From Acinetobacter lwoffii (lineage in GTDB: Bacteria; Pseudomonadota; Gammaproteobacteria; Pseudomonadales; Moraxellaceae), in contig NZ_CP072549.1 of the NCBI RefSeq assembly GCF_019343495.1, positions 1,984,001 through 2,048,000 of the forward strand: 64,000 nt of DNA. Reading direction: 5' to 3'. This document shows, in pieces, positions 32,882 through 41,735 of the stretch. Every line of letters begins with the position of its first letter. The first letter of the stretch is position 1. A program made the translations under genes and the position numbers. The notes under the pieces were generated by a model, which did not search any database, was not told where the DNA came from, and saw only the letters and a list, made by a program, of their open reading frames with translations.

Positions 32882-34021
32882 ATGCTGAACCCGTTATCAC
32901 GCGCGCAACTGGAAACAATTACGTTATGGTATCTAGTTCAGCATTCTCTTTCGAGTTTCTATAAAATCAGTCAACATTATGCCGAACTGGCGCATGCCCT
33001 TCAGCCGGATCAAGTACCCGTCTGGCAAGCACTCGGCCTTCATGCCAATCATGTGCAGCGCTTAAAAGAGTTTTACCTCCCAGAAGCGCGGCAAAAATTT
33101 CAGCGATGTCTGCAGCAGATCCAGCAGGATAGCGATTTTATTTTGCTGCACAGCGATCCGCATTATCCTCAGCAGTTGCATCCTTATGCAGATAAACCAC
33201 CGATCATTTTTGGTCAGGGTAGATCCGATACCCTGCTTCAGGCACAGATTGCCATTGTGGGCAGCCGCAAACCCAGTCCACACGGCCGGCAAGTAGCTTA
33301 TGACTTTGCTTTTTATTTGAGTGAACAGGGTTTCTATATCAATAGCGGTCTGGCATACGGTATTGATGAAGCAGCGCATCGGGCTGCGTTACAGCATCAA
33401 GGGACAATTGCAGTGATGGCGACTGGACTGGATCAAACCTATCCAGCACAACATCAATCACTACGCCAGCAAATCATTGAGCACGATGGTGCAGTCATCA
33501 GTGAGTTTCTACCAGATACGCTGCCTTTGCAACACCATTTCCCACGGCGCAACCGAATCGTCAGTGGTTTAAGTCTAGGTGTGATTGTGGCAGAGGCTGC
33601 ATTAAAAAGTGGTTCTCTGATTACGGCTAAACTGGCAGCTGAGCAAGGTAAAACTGTGTTTGCCATTCCGGGACATATTTACAGCGAGCATCATCAGGGC
33701 TGCCACCAACTGATTCGTGAAGGTGCAATTTTGATTGATCACCCGCAGCAGGTCATCGAAGAACTGGCACTGGCGACGCAATGGCAGGCTTTGGAAAATA
33801 CTCCCAAACTGGAAGTCGCTGCAGCAGAATCACAACAGATCCCACCACATCTTCTTAGTCTGTATAATCAGCTGGACTGGGTGGGACAGAGTTTGGATCA
33901 ACTGGGAACGCAGGTTCAGCAAGAGGTATCTGCTTTGACCAGCCAACTCATGGAACTGGAGTTACTCGGTTTTTGTACCCAGCAAGCCGGCCTCTATCTA
34001 CGTTGTCGGATTCTCAAATAA
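32882..34021 (+). CDS. dprA: DNA processing protein DprA
   Basis: DprA binds incoming single-stranded DNA and loads RecA during natural transformation. The Rossmann-like core is clear: AIVGSRKPSPHG near 122-133, FYINSGLAYGIDEAAHRAAL near 152-171, then GLDQTYPAQH, SEFLPDTLPLQHHFPRRNRI and EAALKSGSLITAKLAAEQGK. The 379 residues include an N-terminal SAM-like region and a C-terminal winged-helix segment. It is the second gene in LysM-dprA-tsaC. Its presence is consistent with competence in Acinetobacter. Confidence 0.95.
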   Translation: MLNPLSRAQLETITLWYLVQHSLSSFYKISQHYAELAHALQPDQVPVWQALGLHANHVQRLKEFYLPEARQKFQRCLQQIQQDSDFILLHSDPHYPQQLHPYADKPPIIFGQGRSDTLLQAQIAIVGSRKPSPHGRQVAYDFAFYLSEQGFYINSGLAYGIDEAAHRAALQHQGTIAVMATGLDQTYPAQHQSLRQQIIEHDGAVISEFLPDTLPLQHHFPRRNRIVSGLSLGVIVAEAALKSGSLITAKLAAEQGKTVFAIPGHIYSEHHQGCHQLIREGAILIDHPQQVIEELALATQWQALENTPKLEVAAAESQQIPPHLLSLYNQLDWVGQSLDQLGTQVQQEVSALTSQLMELELLGFCTQQAGLYLRCRILK

Positions 34022-34062
34022 GGTTCACAATAGCGCTTTGTTGTTTGATATAAGGTATCCAC

Positions 34063-34632
34063 ATGATCACTACCTCTGTTGCCGAAGCAGCAGCATGGCT
34101 TAAAGATGGACAAGTCTTGGCATATCCTACAGAGGCTGTTTGGGGCTTGGGTTGCGACCCCTATAATGAACAGGCATTTCATCAGATTTTAGAATTAAAA
34201 CAGCGCCCGATTGAAAAAGGCGTGATTCTGCTGGCAGCTCATCTTTCACAGGTAGAACATCTGTTGCAGGATTTAACTGAAGAAATGCGTGAAAAAGTGA
34301 TTGAATCCTGGAACCATGACAGACCTGCTGATCGCGCGACCACCTGGTTACTTCCTGCAAATAAAGACATTCCTGACTGGATTAAAGGTCATCACCCTAA
34401 AGTAGCCGTCCGCGTGACCACTCACCCGCTCTGTGTCGCATTGTGTCAGGCCTTTGGCGGTTTTATCGTTTCTACCAGTGCCAACCCTGCCGGTATGGAA
34501 CCTGCCCGCTCACTGCAGGATGCGATCCGCTATTTTGACCAGAATCTAAATTATCTGAATGGTGACCTCGGTTTAAGTCAGCAACCAAGCCGGATCATTG
34601 ATGCAGTGACTGGCGCAATTATTCGTGACTGA
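34063..34632 (+). CDS. tsaC: Threonylcarbamoyl-AMP synthase (Sua5/YciO/YrdC family)
   Basis: Makes threonylcarbamoyl-AMP from threonine, bicarbonate and ATP for the t6A37 modification of ANN-decoding tRNAs. At 189 residues it is the short TsaC form without a Sua5 C-terminal domain. The core motifs VLAYPTEAVWGLGCDPYN near 18-35, LKQRPIEKGVILLAAH near 49-64, and the STSANPAG segment near 141-148 are present. It is 41 bases from dprA and probably in the same transcript, with its own terminator downstream. Confidence 0.94.
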   Translation: MITTSVAEAAAWLKDGQVLAYPTEAVWGLGCDPYNEQAFHQILELKQRPIEKGVILLAAHLSQVEHLLQDLTEEMREKVIESWNHDRPADRATTWLLPANKDIPDWIKGHHPKVAVRVTTHPLCVALCQAFGGFIVSTSANPAGMEPARSLQDAIRYFDQNLNYLNGDLGLSQQPSRIIDAVTGAIIRD

Positions 34633-34643
34633 GTCCTGTCTGA

Positions 34644-34676
34644 TTTAGTCGGGACACTCAAGCCCGACTAAAGTTT
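34644..34676 (+). terminator. Rho-independent terminator of the dprA-tsaC unit
   Basis: TTTAGTCGGG / CCCGACTAAA with a 9-base loop, followed by GTTTT. It starts 11 bases past the tsaC stop. Confidence 0.7.
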
Positions 34677-34681
34677 TAAGA

Positions 34682-34810
34682 CAAAAAAAAGCTCAGCCAT
34701 ATAGGGATGGCTGAGCATAAAAAAGGATGTGCATAAATCACATCCAGAGGGTTCAGAAAATCTCTGGGAGTCTGATAAAACAAGGATTTTCTTGCTTGAT
34801 CATTCTCGAT
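34682..34810 (-). ncRNA. Candidate small RNA with two tandem terminators
   Basis: On the minus strand a promoter (34817-34845) predicts a start near 34810. Downstream come a CCAGAG/CTCTGG hairpin, GGATGTG-ATTTATG-CACATCC followed by six T (34719-34745), then GCTCAGCCAT-6-ATGGCTGAGC followed by eight T (34683-34716). Two leftward terminators in a place with no leftward gene need a transcript to terminate. The expected RNA is about 92 or 129 bases. I know of no matching Rfam family. The signals are seen; expression and function are inferred. Confidence 0.45.
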
Positions 34811-35077
34811 GGGCGCATTATGAAAGAAACTGAATGCGACGACAAGTACAATAAAACAATCAAATAATACATATTTTCTATTAATAGCAAACAATTTTTG
34901 AGCAATATTCAAAATATCTTGCTCTTTCTATTCTCTTTTTAAAATAAAACGATATTTTTCTATTTGTTTTAACATTTGAAAATTAGCATTTAAAAGGGGA
35001 TTTCAATTAAAAAAGTTTTGATCAACCGCTCAATATTTAATCAGACAAAATTCTTAATTAGCTCTTTTAATTCCTGA
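34811..35077. other. AT-rich intergenic region upstream of the candidate small RNA
   Basis: About 270 AT-rich bases between the predicted sRNA and the 3' end of the EamA transporter gene. A weak 78-codon TTG-started leftward ORF (34676-34912) crosses it and is not supported. No clear hairpin terminator for the EamA gene is visible. Confidence 0.4.
34817..34845 (-). promoter_or_regulatory. Predicted promoter of the candidate small RNA
   Basis: -35 TTGTCG (34845-34840), 17-base spacer, -10 CATAAT (34822-34817) on the minus strand. Confidence 0.45.
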
Positions 35078-35986
35078 TTAAGCGGATCTTCCGGGATATT
35101 GAGCCCAGAGGATTCCAAGTAAAATGATGCCACCGCCGATACTGTGATACATGGTCCACGCTTCACCCAGCCACAAATATGCGACTACTGCAGTAAAAAC
35201 CGGCATCAGATTCATAAAAATACTGCTGCGATTGGGACCAAGTTGCTGCACAGCCATCATCCAGAATAACGGCGCGGCAATGGATGGGAAAATTCCGGCA
35301 TAGATAATGCTGGCTGCATTAGCATGATTGATGCTGTCCAGACCTAAAATCAATACCAAAGGAATATGATAGAGAAAGGCCATAAAAATCTGAATATACA
35401 GGCTCACTAAGAGTGGAATCTGAATCTGCCATTTTTTCAGAAACACGCCATAACAGGCATAGAAAAATACTGCGATCAACATCAAAAGATCGCCAATATA
35501 ACTTTCACCAACAGTTAAAAACTGCAGGCCCTGCCCTTGTTCCATGACATACATCAAGCCAATAAAAGACAGAAGACTCCCCAGCACTGCAGCCTGTGTT
35601 GGGCGAATCCTTAAAACAAAAATACCCACGATAATGGTAAAAATAGGAATAAAGGCATTGATCAGGCCCATATTGGTTGCAGTGGTATAGTGTGCCGAAC
35701 TATAAGCCAACCCCTGATAAAGCACCATTCCCAGCGCACTCAAAACAGCAAAATGCCCGAGATATGGACGGATCTCCGGCCACGCTGCTTTGACTTTGGG
35801 CAACATGAATGGAGTTAAAATCAGTAAGGCCAAGGCCCAGCGGTAGAAACTGATACTGATGGGAGAAATATAATCTGCCACATAGCGGGTGACAGTCATA
35901 TTCAGAGACCAAATCAAAACTGCGGCCAGTGGTAAGGCCATGGCCCACCAGACTGCCTTTTGTTGCTGTGTCATACTTTCATCCAT
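35078..35986 (-). CDS. DMT family transporter (EamA domains)
   Basis: A 302-residue membrane protein with ten predicted helices in two EamA repeats. Repeat 1 begins LIWSLNMTVTRYVADYISPI near 24-43 and ends with GLAYSSAHYTTATNMGLINA. Repeat 2 includes IFPSIAAPLFWMMAVQQLGP and ends with FTAVVAYLWLGEAW. DMT/EamA proteins export amino acids or other metabolites; nothing here indicates which. A second Met five codons in (35971) is an alternative start. It stands alone. Confidence 0.85.
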   Translation of the reverse strand: MDESMTQQQKAVWWAMALPLAAVLIWSLNMTVTRYVADYISPISISFYRWALALLILTPFMLPKVKAAWPEIRPYLGHFAVLSALGMVLYQGLAYSSAHYTTATNMGLINAFIPIFTIIVGIFVLRIRPTQAAVLGSLLSFIGLMYVMEQGQGLQFLTVGESYIGDLLMLIAVFFYACYGVFLKKWQIQIPLLVSLYIQIFMAFLYHIPLVLILGLDSINHANAASIIYAGIFPSIAAPLFWMMAVQQLGPNRSSIFMNLMPVFTAVVAYLWLGEAWTMYHSIGGGIILLGILWAQYPGRSA

Positions 35987-36164
35987 GAGTCGCTGGTCTT
36001 GTTATTAAGCTATGCGTATTCGCGCATCCTAGCATAATAGATTTTTCACATAATATTGAGGCAATTTGCAGCTTTAAGTAACTGAGCTCACCTGTTTTTA
36101 CTTGTACTGAAAGCGAATACCCGTTAAAACAAATACCGTTCAGTCGCAATAAACAGGAAATCTA

Positions 36165-36710
36165 ATGACTCGCTCTGTATATGACATTCCAGTCAAAACC
36201 ATTGAAGGAACAGAAACCACTTTAAACCAGTACCAAGGTAAGGTTTTGCTGGTGGTTAACGTCGCATCTAAATGTGGCCTGACGCCGCAATATGAAGGCT
36301 TACAAAAACTGTATCAGGACAAAAAAGCGGAAGGTCTGGAAATTCTGGGCTTCCCTGCCAATAACTTTTTGGAACAGGAACCGGGTAGCGAAGCCGAGAT
36401 TCAGGAATTCTGTTCAGTAAATTATAAAGTCGACTTCCCGCTATTTGCTAAAATCTCTGTCGCGGGCGAAGACAAGCATCCTTTATATACCACCCTTACG
36501 CAAGCGATCCCGGAACGTATCGGTGAAGGCCCTTGGTGGAAAGATTTGGTCGATTATGGTCTAACCCCAAATCAGCCACCAGAAGTGCTCTGGAACTTTG
36601 AAAAATTCCTGATCAATAAAAATGGTGAAGTAGTGGCACGTTTTGCTCCAGATATTACTGCAGATGATCCACGGATTGTCGATGCAGTGAATGCAGAACT
36701 TGCAAAATAA
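36165..36710 (+). CDS. Glutathione peroxidase family protein (cysteine type)
   Basis: A thioredoxin-fold peroxidase of 181 residues that reduces hydroperoxides. The active-site motif VNVASKCGLTPQYEGL (about 31-46) has Cys37 where animal enzymes have selenocysteine. Gln in the EILGFPANNFLEQEPGS segment and the Trp of VLWNFEKFLI complete the catalytic set. Cysteine-type bacterial members often use thioredoxin rather than glutathione. AGGAAATCTA precedes the ATG. It has its own terminator. Confidence 0.93.
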   Translation: MTRSVYDIPVKTIEGTETTLNQYQGKVLLVVNVASKCGLTPQYEGLQKLYQDKKAEGLEILGFPANNFLEQEPGSEAEIQEFCSVNYKVDFPLFAKISVAGEDKHPLYTTLTQAIPERIGEGPWWKDLVDYGLTPNQPPEVLWNFEKFLINKNGEVVARFAPDITADDPRIVDAVNAELAK

Positions 36711-37039
36711 TTCTCGATTATTCTCATAAGCATCAAGCTTGAAATAAGTATCTATTTTCTTGGTAGATACTTATTTTTTTTATTTAAAAACGATTATTTA
36801 ATTGCATTAAAATTCACCTAAAATATTTTCAAAGTGATTGCAGGCCAAACAAGCCAATTTGGTGAGAGCAAAGTACTTCTTTACCAGCTTTTAATAATCT
36901 TTTTCTTGTTTTTAAATAGAGCAACGTTCGCAACCCAGAAGAATTGTTATGAGTTTGCAACAATCTTTTTTATCTCCATAGTTTGTCCTTATATTAAATA
37001 CTATTAAAATTCCATCACCTGTATCGAGACCCTGATTCC
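36711..37039. other. Intergenic region after glutathione peroxidase gene
   Basis: The first 70 bases hold the gpx terminator. The remaining 260 are AT-rich and should contain the promoter of the lipoprotein gene at 37040, but no box pair stands out. No ORF or repeat is supported. Confidence 0.5.
36743..36781 (+). terminator. Rho-independent terminator of the glutathione peroxidase gene
   Basis: AATAAGTATCTA / TAGATACTTATT around a 9-base loop, followed by a run of T. Confidence 0.8.
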
Positions 37040-37639
37040 ATGTCCAAGATTCTTGCCAATGCTGTCCTTCCTTTCGCATTATTTAGCTCTGGAATTTTAC
37101 TGATGGGCTGTGAACAGGCTGTCGAAGCACCGGCTGAACAGGCAGATACCACGACCTCAGATCTGGAACCAGCCTCTCAGCAACAGAGTTCAGCAGCACA
37201 AACCGAACTTAAATCGGGCAATATGTTTTATATGGTTCGTGATGTCGCCGACTTGCAGCTCAAGGCCGGCAGTTATGTAGAACAGTTAAAACAGACCCAG
37301 ACCGAACTGCAAACGGCGGTCGAAGCTAAAGATACCCAGCAACTGCAGTCCACTGCGACCCAGCTACAACAGCAACTCAGCAGTTTTAATCAGGTGTTAG
37401 GCAACCTGAACTTGAAAAGTCAGGAAATTGACCAGATTCGTGACAACATTATGACCGCCAATCAGCAAGTTCTGGCTTCTCCTCTTTTAAATGGTCAGGT
37501 GGATTTCAGCCAAGTGAACTTGAAAAAGATTGAATCCCAGATGGTTAATGTGCAATCCGAAATGGTCAAACTGGCCGGCTTGCTGATCCAGAATCCAGAT
37601 CAGGAATCAGAGAGCAATACTGATCAGGATAATACTTAA
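37040..37639 (+). CDS. Hypothetical lipoprotein with Gln-rich helical domain
   Basis: A 199-residue protein I do not recognise as a named family. The N terminus is a lipoprotein signal with lipobox LMGC (Cys24). A short Glu/Ala/Thr/Ser linker (about 25-55) leads to a Gln-rich domain (about 60-185) with heptad-like spacing (SYVEQLKQTQTELQTAVEAK, QSTATQLQQQLSSFNQVLGN), suggesting a helical bundle or coiled coil. The last residues are acidic. The ribosome binding site is weak (GAGACC). No neighbour suggests a role. Confidence 0.7.
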   Translation: MSKILANAVLPFALFSSGILLMGCEQAVEAPAEQADTTTSDLEPASQQQSSAAQTELKSGNMFYMVRDVADLQLKAGSYVEQLKQTQTELQTAVEAKDTQQLQSTATQLQQQLSSFNQVLGNLNLKSQEIDQIRDNIMTANQQVLASPLLNGQVDFSQVNLKKIESQMVNVQSEMVKLAGLLIQNPDQESESNTDQDNT

Positions 37640-37780
37640 AATACCTAAAAATCTCATTTTGAGGCGATTGATCGAAACATGTCTTCCTCAATCGCCTTGC
37701 AGGCTATACACTGTTATGGATTATAAAAATTACATTTAGATCAACAATTTTCATCTAATCAGATCATCAGGAGTTCAATC

Positions 37781-38797
37781 ATGTCGAATTCAGTGCTGTA
37801 TTCTGTGGTTCCAGTCACATCCCGGCTTGATCTGAAAGATCCTTTTATTTTTACAGTTCATCATCAAGATCATTATCCGCAAGGCAATTCTAAATTAGGC
37901 CCAGTTTCCCCGCCACAGCAGCATGAATATGACATGTATTATGGCGAGAGTATTCCCGGCTTTCCGGAGCATCCGCATACAGGTTTTGAAACCATTACCA
38001 TTGTCGAGCGCGGTTATGTCGATCATTTTGACTCGCTGGGAAACTCGGGACGTTATGGTGCAGGTGATGTGCAATGGCTGACTACCGGCAATGGGGTGCG
38101 GCATTGCGAGATGTTTCCCTTAGTCCATCAGGATCAGGACAATCCTCTGGAGCTTTTTCAAATCTGGCTGAATTCCTCACCGGAACAGAAAAAGCAGCCG
38201 GCCGATTATAAAATGTTGTGGCGTGAACAGATTCCACATGTATTTTCAGCAGATACGGCCGGACGTAAAGCGGATATCCGGGTCATTTCAGGGCAGTTTA
38301 AACAGACTCAGGCACTGGATCGGCCACCACATTCATGGGCAGCCATGCCAGAGAATCAGCTCAATATTTATTTAATCACTTTAGGGCCGGAAGCAGAATT
38401 AATCATTCCTGCAACCACTGCTACTGCAACGCGTTTTTGTTATTTTTATCAAGGTAGAAGCTTGGAGCTTGAAGGACAGAAGATAGCGCCGAAGCATCTA
38501 CTTGAACTCAAACCGGATGCAGATATTCAGCTCAAAGGTGGGCTGCTGGAATCACATATTTTATGGCTGGAAGGTGAACCGATCGGTGCACCGGTGGCTA
38601 TGCATGGGCCTTTTGTTCTGAATAGTGCGCAAGAGCTAGATACTGCTTTTCGCCGTTATCGCGAAACCCAGTTTGGTGGCTGGCCTTGGCGAAGTGCTGA
38701 ACCGTCATTTCCACCAGAACACCCACGTTTTGCCAGTTATGAAGGTGGCAAACGTGAAGAATATCCAGACCAACCAGACAAAGAAGCCACTGAATAG
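37781..38797 (+). CDS. Pirin family protein
   Basis: A 338-residue bicupin. The N-terminal pirin domain has the metal-site sequence HPHTGFETITIVERGYVDHF (near 66-85) and the GDVQWLTTGNGVRHCEMF strand with the remaining His and Glu ligands. The C-terminal cupin holds the ILWLEGEPIGAPVAMHGPFV segment. Bacterial pirins can have quercetinase activity or modulate metabolic enzymes; the role here is unknown. CAGGAG lies 9-10 bases before the ATG at 37781. The stop codon lies inside the terminator hairpin. Confidence 0.9.
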   Translation: MSNSVLYSVVPVTSRLDLKDPFIFTVHHQDHYPQGNSKLGPVSPPQQHEYDMYYGESIPGFPEHPHTGFETITIVERGYVDHFDSLGNSGRYGAGDVQWLTTGNGVRHCEMFPLVHQDQDNPLELFQIWLNSSPEQKKQPADYKMLWREQIPHVFSADTAGRKADIRVISGQFKQTQALDRPPHSWAAMPENQLNIYLITLGPEAELIIPATTATATRFCYFYQGRSLELEGQKIAPKHLLELKPDADIQLKGGLLESHILWLEGEPIGAPVAMHGPFVLNSAQELDTAFRRYRETQFGGWPWRSAEPSFPPEHPRFASYEGGKREEYPDQPDKEATE

Positions 38798-38807
38798 TGG
38801 CTTCTTT
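38780..38807. terminator. Hairpin terminator overlapping the pirin stop codon
   Basis: A perfect 12-bp stem AAAGAAGCCACT / AGTGGCTTCTTT with loop GAAT. The pirin TAG (38795-38797) is within the loop and 3' arm. It separates pirin from the convergent dehydrogenase gene and could work in both directions. Confidence 0.65.
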
Positions 38808-38826
38808 GACATTGGATCAGCTCATA

Positions 38827-40203
38827 TTATTTTTTCGGGCTTTTGACGACGACCAGTTTCTTCTGCACAAACTCTCTAAAACCATCAATCGACAGTTCAT
38901 GCCCATAACCGGAATTTTTGATTCCACCAAATGGCAATTCGGGCGTGGTGTCAGTAAACCAGTTGATCCAGATCATGCCAGTTTCTACCCGTGACGCCAG
39001 TTTTTTAGCGCGCTCGATATCCTGTGAATGAATCACGCCACCTAAGCCATAATTAGAATCATTGGCAATTTCGACAATTTCATCATCATCCTTCGCTACA
39101 TAGATTTGCGCCACCGGGCCAAAGAATTCTTCATACCAGGCTTCATTTTCACGCGTAATATTTTCCAGAATGGTTGGCGCATAGAAATTGCCTTGATGTT
39201 CTACAGCCTTACCGCCAGTGACTACGGTCGCACCTTGCGCTACAGCCTTTTCGACCTGTTTGGAGAGTTTTTCCAGCGCATCTTTTGAAGACAGCGGCCC
39301 TAACGTGGTTTCAGGATCAAGCGGATCACCCAGTTTTAACTGTTCAAAAGCGTTCAGCATGCCAGCTTTGAATTGTTCGGCAATTTTTTCATGCAAGATA
39401 AATCGTTTCGCCGCCGTACACACCTGCCCGGCATTATTGACCCGCGCCTGACAACCTAACTTGAGCGCGCGTTCCAGATCTGCATCATCCAGTACGATAA
39501 ATACATCATTACCACCCAATTCCAGTGTGGATTTTTTAAGATGTTTCCCGGCCTGTTCAGCGACTGCACTGCCCGCACCTTCTGAACCTGTGAGTGCTAC
39601 CCCACGTACGCGTTTGTCTGCAATCACATCTTTAACCTGATCGGAGCTGATAAACAGATTGGTCCAGACACCTTTGGGTGCACCTGCCTCTGATACCAGC
39701 TTTTCAAAGGCTTCGGCACATTGCGGCACAATGCCGGCATGTTTTGCCAAGACTGGATTACCAATCGCACAGTTTGGGGCAAAGACCCGCATTAGTTGAT
39801 AAAACGGGAAGTTCCACGGTTCAACCGCCATGATAATACCCAGTGGATGATGCTCGACCCAAGCTTCACCCAGATCGGTCTGATAAGACACTGGTGCTAA
39901 AAATTCTTTGGCATGATCAGCATAGTATTCGGCAATTTTGGCGCAGGTTTCGATTTCACCTTCACTCTGCTTGATCAGTTTCCCCATATCCAGCGTCATG
40001 AGCTTGGCCAGTTCAGATTTTTGCTCTCGCATATTGCTGGCCAATTTGCGCAGTACTTCAATACGAGTATCGACCTGTTGTGACCAGTCTGACTTTAGGA
40101 TTTGTTCTGCTGCATCAAGTGCATTTTGAATATCTTGATCGTTATGGGATGGGTAGTCTTTCAATTTTTGATTGGTAAATGGATTAATAGATTGATAAGC
40201 CAT
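38827..40203 (-). CDS. NAD(P)-dependent succinate-semialdehyde dehydrogenase-type aldehyde dehydrogenase
   Basis: An aldehyde dehydrogenase of 458 residues. The catalytic Glu is in STLELGGNDVFIV and the catalytic Cys in NNAGQVCTAAKRFIL. The NAD-binding GVALTGSEGAGSAVAEQAG strand is clear. Its length and IMAVEPWNFPFYQLMRVFAP region resemble the Sad/YneI type of succinate-semialdehyde dehydrogenase, though the aldehyde specificity is inferred. I use the ATG at 40203 (MAYQSINPFTNQ) with AGGGA upstream; an in-frame start at 40257 adds 18 residues without family support. It stands alone, without a gabT partner. Confidence 0.87.
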   Translation of the reverse strand: MAYQSINPFTNQKLKDYPSHNDQDIQNALDAAEQILKSDWSQQVDTRIEVLRKLASNMREQKSELAKLMTLDMGKLIKQSEGEIETCAKIAEYYADHAKEFLAPVSYQTDLGEAWVEHHPLGIIMAVEPWNFPFYQLMRVFAPNCAIGNPVLAKHAGIVPQCAEAFEKLVSEAGAPKGVWTNLFISSDQVKDVIADKRVRGVALTGSEGAGSAVAEQAGKHLKKSTLELGGNDVFIVLDDADLERALKLGCQARVNNAGQVCTAAKRFILHEKIAEQFKAGMLNAFEQLKLGDPLDPETTLGPLSSKDALEKLSKQVEKAVAQGATVVTGGKAVEHQGNFYAPTILENITRENEAWYEEFFGPVAQIYVAKDDDEIVEIANDSNYGLGGVIHSQDIERAKKLASRVETGMIWINWFTDTTPELPFGGIKNSGYGHELSIDGFREFVQKKLVVVKSPKK

Positions 40204-40562
40204 GATTTTCCCTTTTTCAATTATAAGTTTTGCCTGTTCAAAACCCAATTGCATCAAGTTATAACAAGCGTGTATCTATTCGAATTATTTAACTTATCAC
40301 TGATTTTTTTATCGCGTGTGTCTGCTTACAGATTGGTTCAAAACATTACTGAGAGCAGGTAAAAGTTATATCGAGTGGTACAAAATGAAATTTGAGCAAC
40401 TTATAAAAAGTTAAGAGCTATCAAGTTTGGATAAAAATTTTGATGACATATTTAAGGTAAAGATTGTAGAGAATAGAAAATTTTTAATTAAATCTAGAAT
40501 ATGACTATTTTTTTAATATAATAAAATTATAATAAAAACAATTACTTTACAAGAATATATTA
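40204..40562. other. AT-rich intergenic region at the left edge of the SIR2-HerA module
   Basis: About 360 bases with a sharp rise in A+T from about 40370. It contains T- and A-tracts and TATAAT-like sequences near 40518-40536 that may be the module's promoter. No integrase, tRNA end or direct repeat that would mark an attachment site was seen. Confidence 0.5.
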
Positions 40563-41735
40563 ATGGGCATCAGATTTTATAGAAGCACACCTAATGAGAA
40601 GTTTATCCCTCATAGAGATGACGAGACTGAGCAACAGACTAATGACTTAAATGATCTCAAAATCAAGCTTAAAACAGCACTTCAAATGCCCAATATTATG
40701 GTACTAGCTGGTAGTGGAACTTCGCTCGGTAAAGTAAAAGGCCCAAGTATGCCTGACTTATGGACATTTTGTATTGAAGATCCATCTAGGAAGACTGACG
40801 CAGACAAAATCATTGCGCAAATTGACTATGATCTTACTAGTCCTACTAAGAAGAATATTGAAGAATTTCTCTCATACTGTGAAGCATATCAACAGATTAA
40901 AGAATGTCCTGAATTAGAGGCTTTCTTAATAAAATCAAAAGAAATTATCTTAGATAAATGTAAATTTGATAAACCTCTATCTGATTTATTTGCACATATG
41001 GAGTTTATAAAAAAACTTGCTAGACGAAAAAGTAAAGATAATAGGATTAAACTTTTTACCACAAATTATGATACTTGCTTTGAAGAAGCTGCAGGAAAAC
41101 TTGGAATTACAATAATTGATGGATTCACTTTCTCTACGCCTAGAATTTATAGTCCTCAATTTTTTGATTATGACATTATTAAAAGAGATTCTATTAATAC
41201 GTCAACCACACCAAAATATTTGGATGGTGTATTTCATATGTATAAATTACACGGCTCTGTTAATTGGTTTAAAAGAACGGAAACTGATGGTAGTTTTGTT
41301 ATTGAGCAAAAAGAATCTAATGATGCTAAAAATGTATGCATGATTTTTCCTGCAAAAGGCAAATATCAACAGTCATACATTCAACCTCACCTAGAGCTGA
41401 TAGCTAAATTCCTTCAAGGTATACGTGAACCAAACACTTGTTTAATAACAACAGGTTTTGGTTTTAATGACGATCACTTATCTGAACCGATATATGCTGC
41501 ATTACAATCTAATCCACACTTAAAATTAATCATCGTAGATCGCTCTGTAGAACGAAAGTTTAAAAATCCAGATGATTTTTCACCATACTGGAAAAAATTT
41601 AAAGCACTTGCTTATAAAGGCTTAGATATTTTATTTATTGAAGCTGATTTCGAAAATTTTGCAATTAACATTCCAGACCTCAAAGCTCTGAGCCCTGCAG
41701 AAAGTCTTTATCAAGTTATTCATGGGGGTAGCTAA
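40563..41735 (+). CDS. SIR2-domain protein of a SIR2-HerA antiphage defence system
   Basis: A 390-residue cytosolic protein with a divergent SIR2 (NAD-binding) domain. The nucleotide-binding loop is LAGSGTSLG at about 48-56, the NAD-site Asn and Asp are in TTNYD at 166-170, the likely catalytic His is in KLHGSVNW (His230), and GFGFNDDH at 298-305 is a conserved late motif. In characterised SIR2-type defence proteins this domain degrades NAD+ on infection and halts the cell. The gene overlaps the HerA ATPase gene by one base. Codon use is far more AT-rich than its neighbours. The ribosome binding site is weak (AAGAATA). Confidence 0.87.
   Translation: MGIRFYRSTPNEKFIPHRDDETEQQTNDLNDLKIKLKTALQMPNIMVLAGSGTSLGKVKGPSMPDLWTFCIEDPSRKTDADKIIAQIDYDLTSPTKKNIEEFLSYCEAYQQIKECPELEAFLIKSKEIILDKCKFDKPLSDLFAHMEFIKKLARRKSKDNRIKLFTTNYDTCFEEAAGKLGITIIDGFTFSTPRIYSPQFFDYDIIKRDSINTSTTPKYLDGVFHMYKLHGSVNWFKRTETDGSFVIEQKESNDAKNVCMIFPAKGKYQQSYIQPHLELIAKFLQGIREPNTCLITTGFGFNDDHLSEPIYAALQSNPHLKLIIVDRSVERKFKNPDDFSPYWKKFKALAYKGLDILFIEADFENFAINIPDLKALSPAESLYQVIHGGS

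Noticed and set aside
34676..34912. 78-codon leftward ORF next to tsaC
   Set aside because: TTG start without a good SD, and the frame passes through both terminator hairpins. A non-coding transcript explains the signals better. A short leader peptide is not excluded.
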